This document shows positions 45,971-55,285 of a DNA stretch of 64,000 nucleotides, one piece after another (the first letter of the stretch is position 1; each line of letters opens with the position of its first letter). Position numbers and translations under genes: made by a program. The stretch is from Bradyrhizobium sp. 186 (lineage in GTDB: Bacteria > Pseudomonadota > Alphaproteobacteria > Rhizobiales > Xanthobacteraceae). A model generated the notes under the pieces. That model searched no databases. It was not told the origin of the DNA and saw only the letters and a list, made by a program, of their open reading frames with translations. The stretch is from assembly GCF_023101685.1 (NCBI RefSeq), contig NZ_CP082164.1, positions 124,001-188,000 on the forward strand, in the 5' to 3' direction.

Positions 45971-47415
45971 GATGCGGGCTCCAGGGATTTGCCGGCCACG
46001 CTCTTTACGACATGTGCGATCAGCTCGGTGGCGACCTGTTCCTTGGTCATCCCGGGCCAGGAATCAACTGCGATCTCGCTGTTATTCTCGCCATTCTTGC
46101 GACTGATGAGATGAACGGTGTTGCGGTCGCCACCCATCACGCCGGTCGCCGGCGAAACGTCGTTGGCGACGATCCAGTCGCAGCCTTTGCGCGCGAGTTT
46201 TGTCTTGGCGTTGTCGATAAGATGCTCGGTCTCAGCGGCGAAGCCGATCACCAGCGGCGGGCGCTTGTCCGTCAGCTTCGAGATCGTGGCGAGGATATCC
46301 GGGTTCTCGACGAGCTGAAGCGGCGGCATACCGGCCGGGGTCTTCTTTAGTTTCTGCTCGCCTTCATTGACGACGCGCCAGTCGGCCACGGCGGCGGCGA
46401 AGATCGCGATGTCGGCCGGAAGCGCGGCCTCGACCTGCTCCAGCATCTGCCGTGCCGATTCCACATGCTTGACCGTGACGCCCTGGGGATCGTCGAGATC
46501 GACCGGGCCGCTCACCAGGATCACCTCGGCGCCGGCGGCCTGTGCGGCGGCGGCAATGGCAAAGCCCTGTTTGCCGGAGGAGCGGTTGGCGATGTAGCGC
46601 ACCGGATCGATCGGCTCGTGCGTCGGACCTGCGGTGATCAGCACGCGCTTGCCCGCGAGCGGGCGCGGCACCGGCGGCCGCAACAGGCGCTCGGCAGCGG
46701 CGGCGATCTCGACCGCCTCGGACATCCGACCAACGCCGGCCTCGCCAGCTTCGGCCATCTCGCCGGAATTGGGGCCGATCAGCACCACGCCGTCGCGCTG
46801 AAGCTGCACCACGTTACGGCGCGTGGCCGCGTTGTTCCACATCAGCGGGTTCATCGCCGGCGCGAGCAGGATCTTGCGGTTGGTGGCGAGCAGGATGGCA
46901 CTGGCGAGATCGTCGGCATGGCCGTTGGTCATCTTGGCCATCAGGTCGGCGGTCGCCGGCGCCACCACGATCAGGTCGCAGTCGCGCGCCAGCCGGATAT
47001 GGCCGGCGTCGAACTCGCTCTGGGGATCGAACAGGTCGGTGTAGACGCGCTCATGCGAGAGCGCGCTCACGGCAAGCGGCGTGACGAACTGCTGCGCCGC
47101 CTTGGTCAGCACGCAGCGCACCTCGATGCGCCGCTCCTTCAGCCGGCGGATCAGGTCGAGCGATTTGTAGGCCGCGATTCCGCCGCCGATGATCAGGGTG
47201 ACGCTGGCCTCGGGAAGGGCGCCGCGCTGAGGCGTCGGGGCGGTGGACGCCGCGGGAGGCACCGCAAACGGCGTCAGCGGCTCCTCGCGGCCCTCGATCA
47301 GCTCCCGCAGGATGACCCGGACCTCTTCCTCGACCGACCTTCGGTTCTTGGCCGAACGCAGGCGCAGATAGGTTTTGACGTTCTCGTCGAGCTTGCGGAT
47401 GGTCAGGCTCGCCAT
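45967..47415 (-). CDS. coaBC: CoaBC (phosphopantothenoylcysteine synthase/decarboxylase) with N-terminal ribbon-helix-helix domain
   Basis: 482 residues. Residues 1-42 form a ribbon-helix-helix DNA-binding domain like FitA antitoxins (beta strand ASLTIRKL, then helices with [22 protein letters not shown]). A Pro/Ala-rich linker (about 50-68) leads to Coa[19 protein letters not shown] (flavin site), [16 protein letters not shown] and the catalytic PAMNPLMW. CoaB follows: [25 protein letters not shown] and the dimer and CTP segments. The enzyme makes 4'-phosphopantetheine from phosphopantothenate and cysteine for coenzyme A. ATG 47415 is fixed by GGAGG five bases upstream. CoaBC of other bacteria starts near residue 75 of this protein. 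Confidence 0.93.
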   Translation of the reverse strand: MASLTIRKLDENVKTYLRLRSAKNRRSVEEEVRVILRELIEGREEPLTPFAVPPAASTAPTPQRGALPEASVTLIIGGGIAAYKSLDLIRRLKERRIEVRCVLTKAAQQFVTPLAVSALSHERVYTDLFDPQSEFDAGHIRLARDCDLIVVAPATADLMAKMTNGHADDLASAILLATNRKILLAPAMNPLMWNNAATRRNVVQLQRDGVVLIGPNSGEMAEAGEAGVGRMSEAVEIAAAAERLLRPPVPRPLAGKRVLITAGPTHEPIDPVRYIANRSSGKQGFAIAAAAQAAGAEVILVSGPVDLDDPQGVTVKHVESARQMLEQVEAALPADIAIFAAAVADWRVVNEGEQKLKKTPAGMPPLQLVENPDILATISKLTDKRPPLVIGFAAETEHLIDNAKTKLARKGCDWIVANDVSPATGVMGGDRNTVHLISRKNGENNSEIAVDSWPGMTKEQVATELIAHVVKSVAGKSLEPAS

Positions 47416-47434
47416 GACGCCCTCCAGCACGGGA

Positions 47435-47471
47435 TGATAGCGATGCTATCACTCGTGTGAATGCAGTGCAA
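47435..47471 (-). promoter_or_regulatory. Operator-like dyad over a candidate coaBC promoter
   Basis: TGATAGC-GAT-GCTATCA (47435-47451) is a perfect 7-3-7 inverted repeat beginning 20 bp upstream of the coaBC ATG. On the minus strand TTGCAC (47466-47471) and TAGCAT (47443-47448) are spaced by exactly 17 bp and could serve as -35 and -10; the -10 lies inside the dyad. No T run follows, so this is not a terminator of ubiB. Confidence 0.55.
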
Positions 47472-49046
47472 TCACAGATTCCGGACGGCGATCAGGATGC
47501 CGATGAAGGTCGCGGCGATGATCCATAGCGCCACGGTGCGCCAGCGGTTCTTGCGGCCCTCGCTGCGGCCCATCGCCGCGATGCTCTCCGGCGATAGTCG
47601 CAGGCCCTCCCGCGTCATGGTCTCCAGCTGCTCGAGCACCACGACGGAGCGATGCGCGATGTCGGGAAGCCGCATCAGCACGCGTGCGAGGTCGCCGGTG
47701 CCGGACAGCGCGCCCTGCACCCGGCCGATCGGTCCGAGATTGCGCTCGATCCATTCACGCACCACGGGGTCGGCGACCTTCCAGATGTCGAGCTTGGGAT
47801 TGAAGCCGCGCGCCACACCCTCGACCACCACCATGGTCTTCTGGAGCAGGATGAGCTCGGGCCGCGTCGTCATGTCGAACATGCCGGTGACCTCGAGCAG
47901 CAGCGTCAGCAGCCGCGCCATCGAGATCTCTTCGGCCGTGCGGTTATGAATTGGCTCGCCGATGGCGCGGATCGCCTGCGCGAAGTTCTCGACGGAGTGA
48001 TGCGCAGGCACATAGCCCGCCTCGAAATGCACCTCCGCGACGCGGCGATAGTCGCGCGTGATGAAGCCGAGCAGGATTTCGGCGAGGAAACGACGCTCCT
48101 TCATCCCCAGCCGGCCCATGATGCCGAAATCGACCGCGACGAGGCGTCCGGCTTCATCGAGGAACAGATTGCCCGGATGCATGTCGGCGTGGAAGAACCC
48201 GTCGCGCAGCGCGTGACGTAGAAAGCTCTGGATAACCTTGCGGCCGAGATCGGGCAGGTCGACTTGCGCCTCTTCCAGGCGCTTGTGATCGTTCAGCGCG
48301 ATGGCGTCGATCCATTCCATCGTCAGCACGTTGTGCGTGGTGCGGTCCCAGTCGACGGTCGGCACGCGAAAGTCAGGATCGCCGCGCGTGTTCTCCGCCA
48401 TCTCCGACAGCGCCGCGGCTTCCAGCCGCAAGTCCATCTCCATCGCGACCGAGCGCGACATGGTGTTGATGACTTCGATGAGGCGCAGGCGGCGCGCCTC
48501 GGCCGAGTAGGCTTCGGCCTTGTCTGCGACGAAGAAGAAATCGGAGAGGTCGCGGCGGAAGCGCGCGGCCACGTTGGGTCTCAGCACTTTCACGGCGACC
48601 GCCTTGCGGATACCGTCACGCAAGACTTCGCCGCGATGCACCTGCGCGATCGAGGCGGCCGCGACCGGCGGGCCGAGGCTCGCGAACACGTCCGTCAGCG
48701 GACGCTCCAGCGAGGTCGCGATCGTGGCTTCCGCTTCGGCTTGCGAGAACGGCGGCAAGCGATCCTGGAGGCTTTCCAGATCACGCGCCATGACGACACC
48801 GACGACGTCGGGACGCGTGGCCAGAAACTGCCCGAGCTTGAGATAGGCCGGGCCCATCCGGGTCAGCGCGCGCGACAGCCGCGGTCCGTGCTTTGGGCCG
48901 CGTCGTTCAATAATGCGTGCGAGCTTCAGCGCGAGCTGTCCGGGCGGCGGGACCAGGCTCGGATCGACGGAGCCGAACACGCCTTCGCGCGCAAACACGA
49001 ACGCGGCGCGGATCAGGCGCGAAACGTGGGTGATGGCAGAGATCAC
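47472..49046 (-). CDS. ubiB: UbiB-type atypical kinase of ubiquinone biosynthesis
   Basis: 524 residues, ABC1/ADCK family. Typical segments are [19 protein letters not shown] with the KxGQ motif, the Ala-rich loop [31 protein letters not shown] and [11 protein letters not shown] (DFG-like). Two membrane helices lie at the C terminus (about 490-520). It supports ubiquinone synthesis by an ATPase activity. Its start overlaps the ubiE stop (ATGA). coaBC follows after 56 bp that hold an independent candidate promoter. Confidence 0.95.
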   Translation of the reverse strand: MISAITHVSRLIRAAFVFAREGVFGSVDPSLVPPPGQLALKLARIIERRGPKHGPRLSRALTRMGPAYLKLGQFLATRPDVVGVVMARDLESLQDRLPPFSQAEAEATIATSLERPLTDVFASLGPPVAAASIAQVHRGEVLRDGIRKAVAVKVLRPNVAARFRRDLSDFFFVADKAEAYSAEARRLRLIEVINTMSRSVAMEMDLRLEAAALSEMAENTRGDPDFRVPTVDWDRTTHNVLTMEWIDAIALNDHKRLEEAQVDLPDLGRKVIQSFLRHALRDGFFHADMHPGNLFLDEAGRLVAVDFGIMGRLGMKERRFLAEILLGFITRDYRRVAEVHFEAGYVPAHHSVENFAQAIRAIGEPIHNRTAEEISMARLLTLLLEVTGMFDMTTRPELILLQKTMVVVEGVARGFNPKLDIWKVADPVVREWIERNLGPIGRVQGALSGTGDLARVLMRLPDIAHRSVVVLEQLETMTREGLRLSPESIAAMGRSEGRKNRWRTVALWIIAATFIGILIAVRNL

Positions 49047-49804
49047 AAACGCCAGCCCGAATGCAGTGCGACGATGCCGCCGGTGAGTGTTTGCCAGCTC
49101 ACGCGGGCGAAGCCGGCATCGCGGATCATGTCGGCGAAGGCGTTGGGCTTTGGAAATTTGCGAATCGATTCGACGAGGTATCGATAGGACTCGGCGTCGC
49201 CAGTCACCATGCGGCCGAGCGGCGGGATCACCTTGAACGAGAACAAGTCATAAAGCCGGTCGATCCCGGGCATCTCGACGGTGGAGAATTCCAGGCACAG
49301 GAAGCGGCTGCCGGGCCTCAGCACGCGATAGGCCTCGCGCAGCGCCAGATCGATCTGCGGGACGTTGCGAATGCCGAAAGCGATCGTATATGCGTCAAAG
49401 CTCCGGTCTGCGAAAGCGAGCGCTTCGGCATTGCCTTCGACGAAATCGACCTGGGTCTCGAGATGCCGCTTCGCGGCGCGCTCGCGGCCTACGGTCAGCA
49501 TGTCGGTATTGATGTCGCAGACGGTGGCGTGGAAGCCGGTGCCCGCCGCCTTGGCGGCGCGGAAAGAGATGTCGCCGGTGCCGCCGGCGACATCGAGCAG
49601 CGCGAACGGCCGCTCGCTTCTGGGCGGATCGAGCGCATTGATCATGATGTCCTTCCAGACCCGGTGCAGGCCACCGGACATCAGGTCGTTCATCATGTCA
49701 TAGCGCGAAGCCACACTGTGAAACACATCGTTCACCAGCGTCTGCTTGTCGCCCAGGGGAACGTCCCTGAAGCCAAAATGCGTGGTTTCGCCCTGCCGAT
49801 CCAT
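49043..49804 (-). CDS. ubiE: Demethylmenaquinol/2-methoxy-6-polyprenyl-benzoquinol methyltransferase
   Basis: 253 residues, SAM-dependent C-methyltransferase. SAM motif I is [16 protein letters not shown]; the UbiE signatures are [25 protein letters not shown] and [27 protein letters not shown]. The last residues ([18 protein letters not shown]) are typical. It forms a two-gene operon with ubiB and is divergent from mutM with an 81-bp spacer. Confidence 0.96.
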   Translation of the reverse strand: MDRQGETTHFGFRDVPLGDKQTLVNDVFHSVASRYDMMNDLMSGGLHRVWKDIMINALDPPRSERPFALLDVAGGTGDISFRAAKAAGTGFHATVCDINTDMLTVGRERAAKRHLETQVDFVEGNAEALAFADRSFDAYTIAFGIRNVPQIDLALREAYRVLRPGSRFLCLEFSTVEMPGIDRLYDLFSFKVIPPLGRMVTGDAESYRYLVESIRKFPKPNAFADMIRDAGFARVSWQTLTGGIVALHSGWRL

Positions 49805-49885
49805 TACTCTACTCCGCGAGGCGGACCATAGCGCGCCCGCCGCAATGGCGCTATCACACCGCCCTCATAAGGTGAATGCCCGACC

Positions 49886-50767
49886 ATGCCTGAATTGCCC
49901 GAAGTCGAGACCGTCCGCCGCGGCCTTCAGCCCGTCATGGAAGGCGCAAAGATCCTCGTCGCGGAGGCCCGGCGGCCCGATTTGCGCTTTCCTTTTCAGC
50001 CGGATTTCGTGGCCCGGCTCCAGGGGCAGGTCGTCACCGGGCTCGGCCGCCGTGCAAAATATCTCATGGCCGATCTCGCCTCCGGTGACGTGCTGTTGAT
50101 GCATTTGGGCATGTCGGGCTCGTTCCGCGTTATCAAGCGGGACAACGATTCGACGCCCGGCGAGTTTCACTATCCGCGCGGCAAGGACACCACGCATGAC
50201 CACGTGCTGTTTCGGATGTCCTCGGGCGCCGACATTGTCTTCAACGATCCGCGCCGCTTCGGTTACATGAAAGTGATTGCGCGCAACGGGCTCGACGAGG
50301 AGCCGCTATTGCGCGGGCTTGGCCCCGAGCCGCTCGGCAACGCGTTCGACGCCGCGATGCTGGCGCGGTCCTGCGCCGGCAAGACCACGAGCCTGAAGGC
50401 CGCGCTGCTCGACCAGCGTGTGGTGGCCGGGCTCGGCAACATCTATGTCTGCGAAGCGTTGCATCGCTCGCAGCTGTCGCCGCGTCGGATCGCTGCGACG
50501 CTGTCGACCAAGAAGGGCGAGCCGACCGACCACGCCAACAGATTGGTCGGTGCGATCCACACCGTGCTCAACGACGCCATCAAGGCCGGAGGTTCGTCGC
50601 TGCGCGACCATCGCCAGACCTCAGGCGAGCTCGGCTACTTCCAGCACGCGTTCAAGGTCTACGATCGCGAAGGCGAGACCTGCAAGACGCTGGGCTGCGG
50701 CGGCACCGTGAAGCGCTTTACCCAGAACGGCCGATCGACCTTCTGGTGCCCGAAATGTCAGAAGTGA
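49886..50767 (+). CDS. mutM: Formamidopyrimidine-DNA glycosylase
   Basis: 293 residues. It excises 8-oxoguanine and formamidopyrimidines. The catalytic Pro2-Glu3 are at the start ([14 protein letters not shown]), Lys in [12 protein letters not shown], the void-filling and lesion loop region [18 protein letters not shown], and the C-terminal zinc finger with cysteines in TCKTLGCGG and FWCPKCQK. The first Cys pair is spaced by four residues, an arrangement seen in alphaproteobacterial MutM. Confidence 0.96.
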   Translation: MPELPEVETVRRGLQPVMEGAKILVAEARRPDLRFPFQPDFVARLQGQVVTGLGRRAKYLMADLASGDVLLMHLGMSGSFRVIKRDNDSTPGEFHYPRGKDTTHDHVLFRMSSGADIVFNDPRRFGYMKVIARNGLDEEPLLRGLGPEPLGNAFDAAMLARSCAGKTTSLKAALLDQRVVAGLGNIYVCEALHRSQLSPRRIAATLSTKKGEPTDHANRLVGAIHTVLNDAIKAGGSSLRDHRQTSGELGYFQHAFKVYDREGETCKTLGCGGTVKRFTQNGRSTFWCPKCQK

Positions 50768-50801
50768 GCGCGACACTCGCGCCTGAAAAACGCGAAGCGA
50801 A

Positions 50802-50831
50802 GCAATCCGGCCGGGCTGGTGGCCGGATTGC
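50802..50831. terminator. Hairpin between convergent mutM and ParA genes
   Basis: An 11-bp perfect stem, GCAATCCGGCC (50802-50812) with GGCCGGATTGC (50821-50831), has an 8-nt loop. It lies between the two convergent stop codons and probably ends both transcripts. A second small dyad, TGAGCG/CGCTCA, overlaps the ParA stop (50881-50898). Confidence 0.7.
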
Positions 50832-50895
50832 CTCGTCGCTTGGGCTCTTTTGCTGGATGGCGAAGAGCCCGGCTGCCGTCTGAGCGATCGTCCGC

Positions 50896-51639
50896 TCAGG
50901 ACGCCAGTGTCGTGGTCTCGTCCGACGCGAGCTCGGCGGCGACGTGCAACATGCCCTCGGTGGCCGAGATGACCTGGTCGATCGTGACATTGGTCGTGGC
51001 GGCGAGATCGAGACGGGTCTCGATCCACTGCCAGAGCCCGCGGATTTCGTCTGCCGACTTGCCGTTCGGCGCGAATTCGCTGACGGCGAGGCCGGCGGCG
51101 AGCGAGTCCTGGTGATCGTTGCGCATCACGATCAGGGGCCGCGCGAGCACGTCGGCGAGATCGAGTGCCGCTTCCTCGGCGAGCGTGTTGGCTGCATTGT
51201 CGATGCGCTGGCCACGGATCGGCGTCTGGTTCAGCACGAAGCTGTAGGGCCGCTTCCAGGCGCGCGCGACGCTCAGCGTCGAGGCGGTGGCCTCGATGTC
51301 GGCGACGCTCGGCCGGGCCGGGATCAGGCAGAGATCGGAATGACGGATGGCGGCCGTGGTCACGGCGCTGAGGCCGGACGCGGTGTCGACAATCGCAAGC
51401 TGGAGACCGCTGTCGGCCAGCATCCTCAGCCGCGGCTCGATGTCGGCGGCATGATAGATGGGTTCGACGACGGGATCAGCGTCGGTGCGGCGGCGCTGCC
51501 AGTTGGACAAGGTGCCCTGCGGGTCGGTCTCGATCAGGCGGACGGTGAAGCCGGCCTGCTTGGCCGCGAGCGCGAGGCCGATGGCGAGCGTGCTCTTGCC
51601 ACTGCCACCCTTTTGAGTGGCCAATACGATCGTATGCAT
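50896..51639 (-). CDS. Orphan ParA/MinD-type ATPase
   Basis: 247 residues. The deviant Walker A is TQKGGSGKSTLA (Lys10, Lys15); the Walker A' region with its catalytic Asp is LIETDPQGTLSNW; and Walker B is LAIVDTASGLSA. These are the marks of ParA-like ATPases that form ATP dimers on DNA or membranes. No parB-like gene is next to it, so it is not the chromosome-partition ParA operon. Relatives work in positioning of protein complexes or on small replicons. ATG 51639 is preferred over 51696 because AAGGA precedes it and the Walker A must lie at the N terminus. Confidence 0.87.
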   Translation of the reverse strand: MHTIVLATQKGGSGKSTLAIGLALAAKQAGFTVRLIETDPQGTLSNWQRRRTDADPVVEPIYHAADIEPRLRMLADSGLQLAIVDTASGLSAVTTAAIRHSDLCLIPARPSVADIEATASTLSVARAWKRPYSFVLNQTPIRGQRIDNAANTLAEEAALDLADVLARPLIVMRNDHQDSLAAGLAVSEFAPNGKSADEIRGLWQWIETRLDLAATTNVTIDQVISATEGMLHVAAELASDETTTLAS

Positions 51640-51818
51640 AGATGTTGAATCCTTTGGAGTGCTTGGGTCCCGGGGTAACGCCACGCGAACGTGCATCGAT
51701 GTCGATGCTGAGCTCTTCTCGCTCAGGACGTGCCGGCCCGATCCAAAGGGGATCGCGGATGTCCGAATCAGCAGTCACAATGATGGCGGAATAGGGAATG
51801 CCAGCTAATCCGTACCAT

Positions 51819-51831
51819 TACTGGACCAGTA
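51819..51831. promoter_or_regulatory. 13-bp dyad in the region upstream of the ParA gene
   Basis: TACTGG-A-CCAGTA is a perfect inverted repeat, flanked by GTAC at 51812-51815 and 51835-51838. It lies in the 51640-51915 gap, about 180 bp before the ParA start and just beyond the end of the protease gene. I see no gene in this gap. Confidence 0.35.
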
Positions 51832-51915
51832 GTTGTACGTGTGATGTCGCGACGATACAATTGATCTCGTGCCCGCTGCGTCCGGCAAATGAGAGGAGAG
51901 CTATCGTCGCTCGGT

Positions 51916-53277
51916 TTACTTCCGCACGCAGATCACGCGCACGACGGCGGCTCTCGCATCCGTCGAATTGCCGTTCGCCGTGATCTCGTTCGCCTTCAGG
52001 AAGTCGCGGACTGCATCCGCAGAAACCATCACGGCTTGTGACGCCGGCACCGATGTCGCGGGTCCTGCGACCATGACCGGCTTCAACAGTGCGATGCCGG
52101 CGAACTTGCCATCACTGTCGATCGCCGGACTGCCGGAAAACCCGAGTGCCGGCGGTGGCGACAGGGCGGAATCGCCGCCACCCACGGTCACCAGCGCGGC
52201 CTTGACGCTTGATGCGCCGGCAGCACCACCCTGGCTCTGCGGGTCCGTGATGCCGACGACATCGACACTCGTCTTCGCCGCGCCGCCTGCGAGGCCGAGC
52301 GGCTTCAGCCCGCGCACGCCGTAGATATGCAGCAGCGCGAGGTCGTGCTCCTTGTCCTCGGCAAGACGGTCGGCACTGCCATAGCCGGCGATCGTGATCG
52401 CGAGACAGTTATCGGTGACGAGGCGGTCGGTGACGATCGCGCCGTCGTCGCTGACGACGATTCCGGTGCCGTATTCGACCGTCTTGCTCGGCGGCGGTCC
52501 GGCTTGCGGTCCCGACGGAAACGCGTTGAACGCGCTCGACATCGCGATCACGACCGGCTCGACCGTGTTCTCGGTGGCCTGGTCGTAGAGGATCGTCATG
52601 ATGCGGACTTCGTCGCCCTTGAAGGTGCCGCGCACGTAAAATTTCTTCAGGCCATGGAGTCCAGAGAGAACGAAGAAATCTGGCTTCACCACGGTGTAGT
52701 CGATCTTGCGCCCGGCCGGCTCCTTCTTCTCCTGCTCGGCGAGCTTTGCGGTGGTCGGGTTCGCCTCCTTGCGGCGGCTGAGCAGCACCTGCACCGTTGC
52801 GGTCGGCGAAGTCCATTTCGAGCCGTTGGCGTCGGTCGCCTGCTGCGGTACCAGCTTGCCGGGGATGCCGAGCCGGGCGCCGCTGGTCGGCTCCATCACG
52901 ATCCTCCAGCCGACGTTGTCCTGCTTTCGGCGCGCCGTCTCGGCGAGTGCGGCACGCTCCTGCGGATTGAGCACGCCGGTCGGCTTGCCGCCCTTGGCCT
53001 TCTGGTACTCCTTGATCGCGTCGACCATGCGCGCGCTGACGTCGCCGGTGATCGCGCCGTTATATTGGCCGACCCAGGCGAGGTCGGATTGCAGCGACAG
53101 CCGTTCCGCCTGCGCCATCGCGTCGGCGGTCTCGGATGGCGTCTGCAAGGCGGGAGGTCGGATCGGGACGGTCTGGACCACCTTCGGCTTGGTGCCGGGG
53201 ATCGGCGGCGTCGTCATCTGGGCGTTCGCGCCTGCGGCAGTCGCGAACATCAGTGTTGCCGCAAGCATCGATCTCAT
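51916..53277 (-). CDS. Secreted trypsin-fold protein with peptidoglycan-binding domain, catalytic His missing
   Basis: 453 residues. A signal peptide covers residues 1-20 (LAATLMFATAAGANA). A PG_binding_1-like domain lies at about 60-110 (LAWVGQYNGAITGDVSARMVDAIKEYQKAKGG). A trypsin-like domain occupies the C-terminal 200 residues. Aligned to HtrA-type enzymes, GTGIVVSDDGAIVTDRLVTDNC lacks the His of the usual TNxHVV segment, while the Asp (HDLALLHIY) and Ser (GFSGSPAID) remain. It may be a non-catalytic, peptidoglycan-associated sensor or scaffold. ATG 53277 gives the proper signal peptide. Confidence 0.78.
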   Translation of the reverse strand: MRSMLAATLMFATAAGANAQMTTPPIPGTKPKVVQTVPIRPPALQTPSETADAMAQAERLSLQSDLAWVGQYNGAITGDVSARMVDAIKEYQKAKGGKPTGVLNPQERAALAETARRKQDNVGWRIVMEPTSGARLGIPGKLVPQQATDANGSKWTSPTATVQVLLSRRKEANPTTAKLAEQEKKEPAGRKIDYTVVKPDFFVLSGLHGLKKFYVRGTFKGDEVRIMTILYDQATENTVEPVVIAMSSAFNAFPSGPQAGPPPSKTVEYGTGIVVSDDGAIVTDRLVTDNCLAITIAGYGSADRLAEDKEHDLALLHIYGVRGLKPLGLAGGAAKTSVDVVGITDPQSQGGAAGASSVKAALVTVGGGDSALSPPPALGFSGSPAIDSDGKFAGIALLKPVMVAGPATSVPASQAVMVSADAVRDFLKANEITANGNSTDARAAVVRVICVRK

Positions 53278-53367
53278 GACAAATCCAGCCAGCCCATTGA
53301 ACGTGATACCATTGAAGCACATCTCGTTGGTCGCGAACAATCTCGGGGTGGTTCAGGAGTAGAGAAG

Positions 53368-54171
53368 GTGCTGAGCCCGGACGAACTTGAACGCTATGCC
53401 CGCCATATCGTGCTGCGCGATGTCGGCGGGCCGGGCCAGGCTGCGCTGAAACGCGCGTCCGTGCTGGTGATCGGCGCCGGCGGGCTCGGCGCGCCCGCCC
53501 TGATGTATCTGGCCGCCGCAGGCGTCGGCACGCTCGGCGTGGTCGATGACGACGTGGTCTCGCTCTCCAACCTTCAACGCCAGGTGATCCATACGACGCC
53601 CGATATCGGCCGGCACAAGGTCGAGAGCGCCGCCGAGCGGATCACCGCGCTCAATCCGCATGTGCGCTTCGTCGGCCACGCCACCTGGCTCAACGCCGAT
53701 AACGCGTTGTCGCTGATCGGCGATTACGACCTCGTGCTCGACGGCTCCGACAATTTCTCGACGCGCTATCTGGCTTCGGACGCCTGCTTCTTCGCCAAGA
53801 GGCCGCTGATCACGGCAGCTCTCGGCACCTTCGACGGCTCGCTCACCACCATCCGCGCGCATGAGAAAAACGCCGACGATGTATTCAACCCGACCTACCG
53901 CTGCCTGTTTCCGGAGGCGCCGCCGCCCGGCACGGTGCCGGCCTGCGCGGAGGCCGGCGTCATGGGCGCGCTTGCGGGCGTGATGGGCTCGATGATGGCG
54001 CTGGAGGCGATCCGCGAGATCGTCGGCTTCGGCGACGGCCTGGTCGGCCGCCTCCTGATGATCGATGCGCGCGCGATGCGTTTCGAGACGCTGCGTTACG
54101 CGCGCGATCCTGCCAATCCGCTCAACGGCGATGGGCCGGTCATGACTGACCTGAGCGCCCATCGCACCTGA
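53368..54171 (+). CDS. moeB: MoeB/ThiF-type adenylyltransferase (E1-like)
   Basis: 267 residues. It adenylates the C-terminal Gly of a sulfur carrier such as MoaD. The N terminus ERYARHIVLRDVGGPGQ, the ATP loop VIGAGGLGAPALMYLAAAGVG, SLSNLQRQVIH and DGSDNFSTRYL are diagnostic. The zinc site is degenerate: only YRC remains of the first Cys-x2-Cys, and the C-terminal pair is absent. The start is GTG 53368, with AGGAG eight bases upstream and no in-frame ATG nearby. It is divergent from the trypsin-fold gene. Confidence 0.86.
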   Translation: MLSPDELERYARHIVLRDVGGPGQAALKRASVLVIGAGGLGAPALMYLAAAGVGTLGVVDDDVVSLSNLQRQVIHTTPDIGRHKVESAAERITALNPHVRFVGHATWLNADNALSLIGDYDLVLDGSDNFSTRYLASDACFFAKRPLITAALGTFDGSLTTIRAHEKNADDVFNPTYRCLFPEAPPPGTVPACAEAGVMGALAGVMGSMMALEAIREIVGFGDGLVGRLLMIDARAMRFETLRYARDPANPLNGDGPVMTDLSAHRT

Positions 54172-54180
54172 TTGCCGCCG

Positions 54181-55188
54181 TTACGCGGTGGCCGGCTTCT
54201 CGCTGTCCAGATGTGCCATCTGCTCGGCCGTGTAGCGCGTGCCAGCGGCCACATCGGGCGGAAACGCCTTTGCCAGCGCCGCGAGATGAGCCGGCGTCAG
54301 ATTGACCTTGGTCGCACCGAGCGCCTCGGTGAGGCGGTTGCGGGTGCGGGCGCCAACCAGAGGCACGATCTCCTTGCCCTGCGCCGCCACCCAGGCGATC
54401 GCGACCTGCGCGGGCGTCGCACCGATCTCGGTGGCGATCGCGCGCAGCTGCTCAGCCAGCGCGAGATTGGCATCGAGGTTCGCGCCCTGGAAGCGCGGGC
54501 TCATCAGCCGGTAGTCTTTCCCCGCTTTGCCGCTGTCCTTCGACCAATGACCGCTGATCAGGCCCCGCGCCAGCACGCCATAGGCGGTGATGCCGATGCC
54601 GAGCTCGCGGCAGGTCCTCAGGATGTCGCGTTCGACACCGCGTTCGATCAGCGAATATTCGATCTGGAGATCGACGATCGGATGCACGGCGTGCGCGCGG
54701 CGGATGGTGTCGGAACCGACCTCGGAAAGGCCGATGTGCCTGATGTAGCCGGCCTTCACCATCTCGGCGATGCCGCCGATCGTTTCCTCGATGGGAACGT
54801 TGGGATCAAGACGCGCCGGGCGGTAGATGTCGACGTAGTCGGTGCCGAGGCGCTGCAGCGAATAGGCCAGAAAGTTCTTCACCGCAGCCGGCCGGCAATC
54901 CATTCCGGCGAATTCGCCGGCGGGACCGCGCAGCGCGCCGAACTTGACGCTGATCTGGACTTTGTCGCGCGGCCGATCCTTCAGCGCCTCGCGGACCAGC
55001 ATTTCATTGTGGCCCATGGTGTAAAAATCGCCGGTATCGAGCAGCGTCATGCCCGCATCGAGGGCCGCATGGATGGTGGCGATGCTCTCGCCGCGATCGG
55101 CTGGTCCATAAGCGTCCGACATGGCCATGCAGCCGAGACCGAGGCTGGCGACAGTAGGGCCGGTTGAACCGAGTTTGCGTTGTTCCAT
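54181..55188 (-). CDS. Aldo/keto reductase with altered catalytic His
   Basis: 335 residues, TIM-barrel NADPH reductase of the AKR family. The tetrad Asp and Tyr are in LLDTGDFYTMGHNE, and the Lys in VQISVKFGALRG. At the usual His position the sequence is YRPARLDP where relatives read YxxHRVDP, so the catalytic His is absent. NADPH-binding residues are in LVGARTRNRLTEALGA. ATG 55188 has AGGAGA upstream. It is divergent from a LysR regulator that probably controls it; the substrate is unknown. Confidence 0.87.
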   Translation of the reverse strand: MEQRKLGSTGPTVASLGLGCMAMSDAYGPADRGESIATIHAALDAGMTLLDTGDFYTMGHNEMLVREALKDRPRDKVQISVKFGALRGPAGEFAGMDCRPAAVKNFLAYSLQRLGTDYVDIYRPARLDPNVPIEETIGGIAEMVKAGYIRHIGLSEVGSDTIRRAHAVHPIVDLQIEYSLIERGVERDILRTCRELGIGITAYGVLARGLISGHWSKDSGKAGKDYRLMSPRFQGANLDANLALAEQLRAIATEIGATPAQVAIAWVAAQGKEIVPLVGARTRNRLTEALGATKVNLTPAHLAALAKAFPPDVAAGTRYTAEQMAHLDSEKPATA

Positions 55189-55285
55189 GATGGCTCTCCT
55201 CGAAAAGGCGGCTGATCGCGCCGCGTGACAAAGGCAGATATGCGTCCGCTCCATTGCGCCGATAAGCTGGACAATCAAGAATGGC

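Noticed and set aside
45967..47415. The possibility that the RHH segment is a separate antitoxin gene of a toxin-antitoxin pair
   Set aside because: There is no stop codon between the RHH segment and the CoaC domain, no PIN-type toxin follows, and the only good ribosome site is before the RHH segment; a fusion is the simpler reading.
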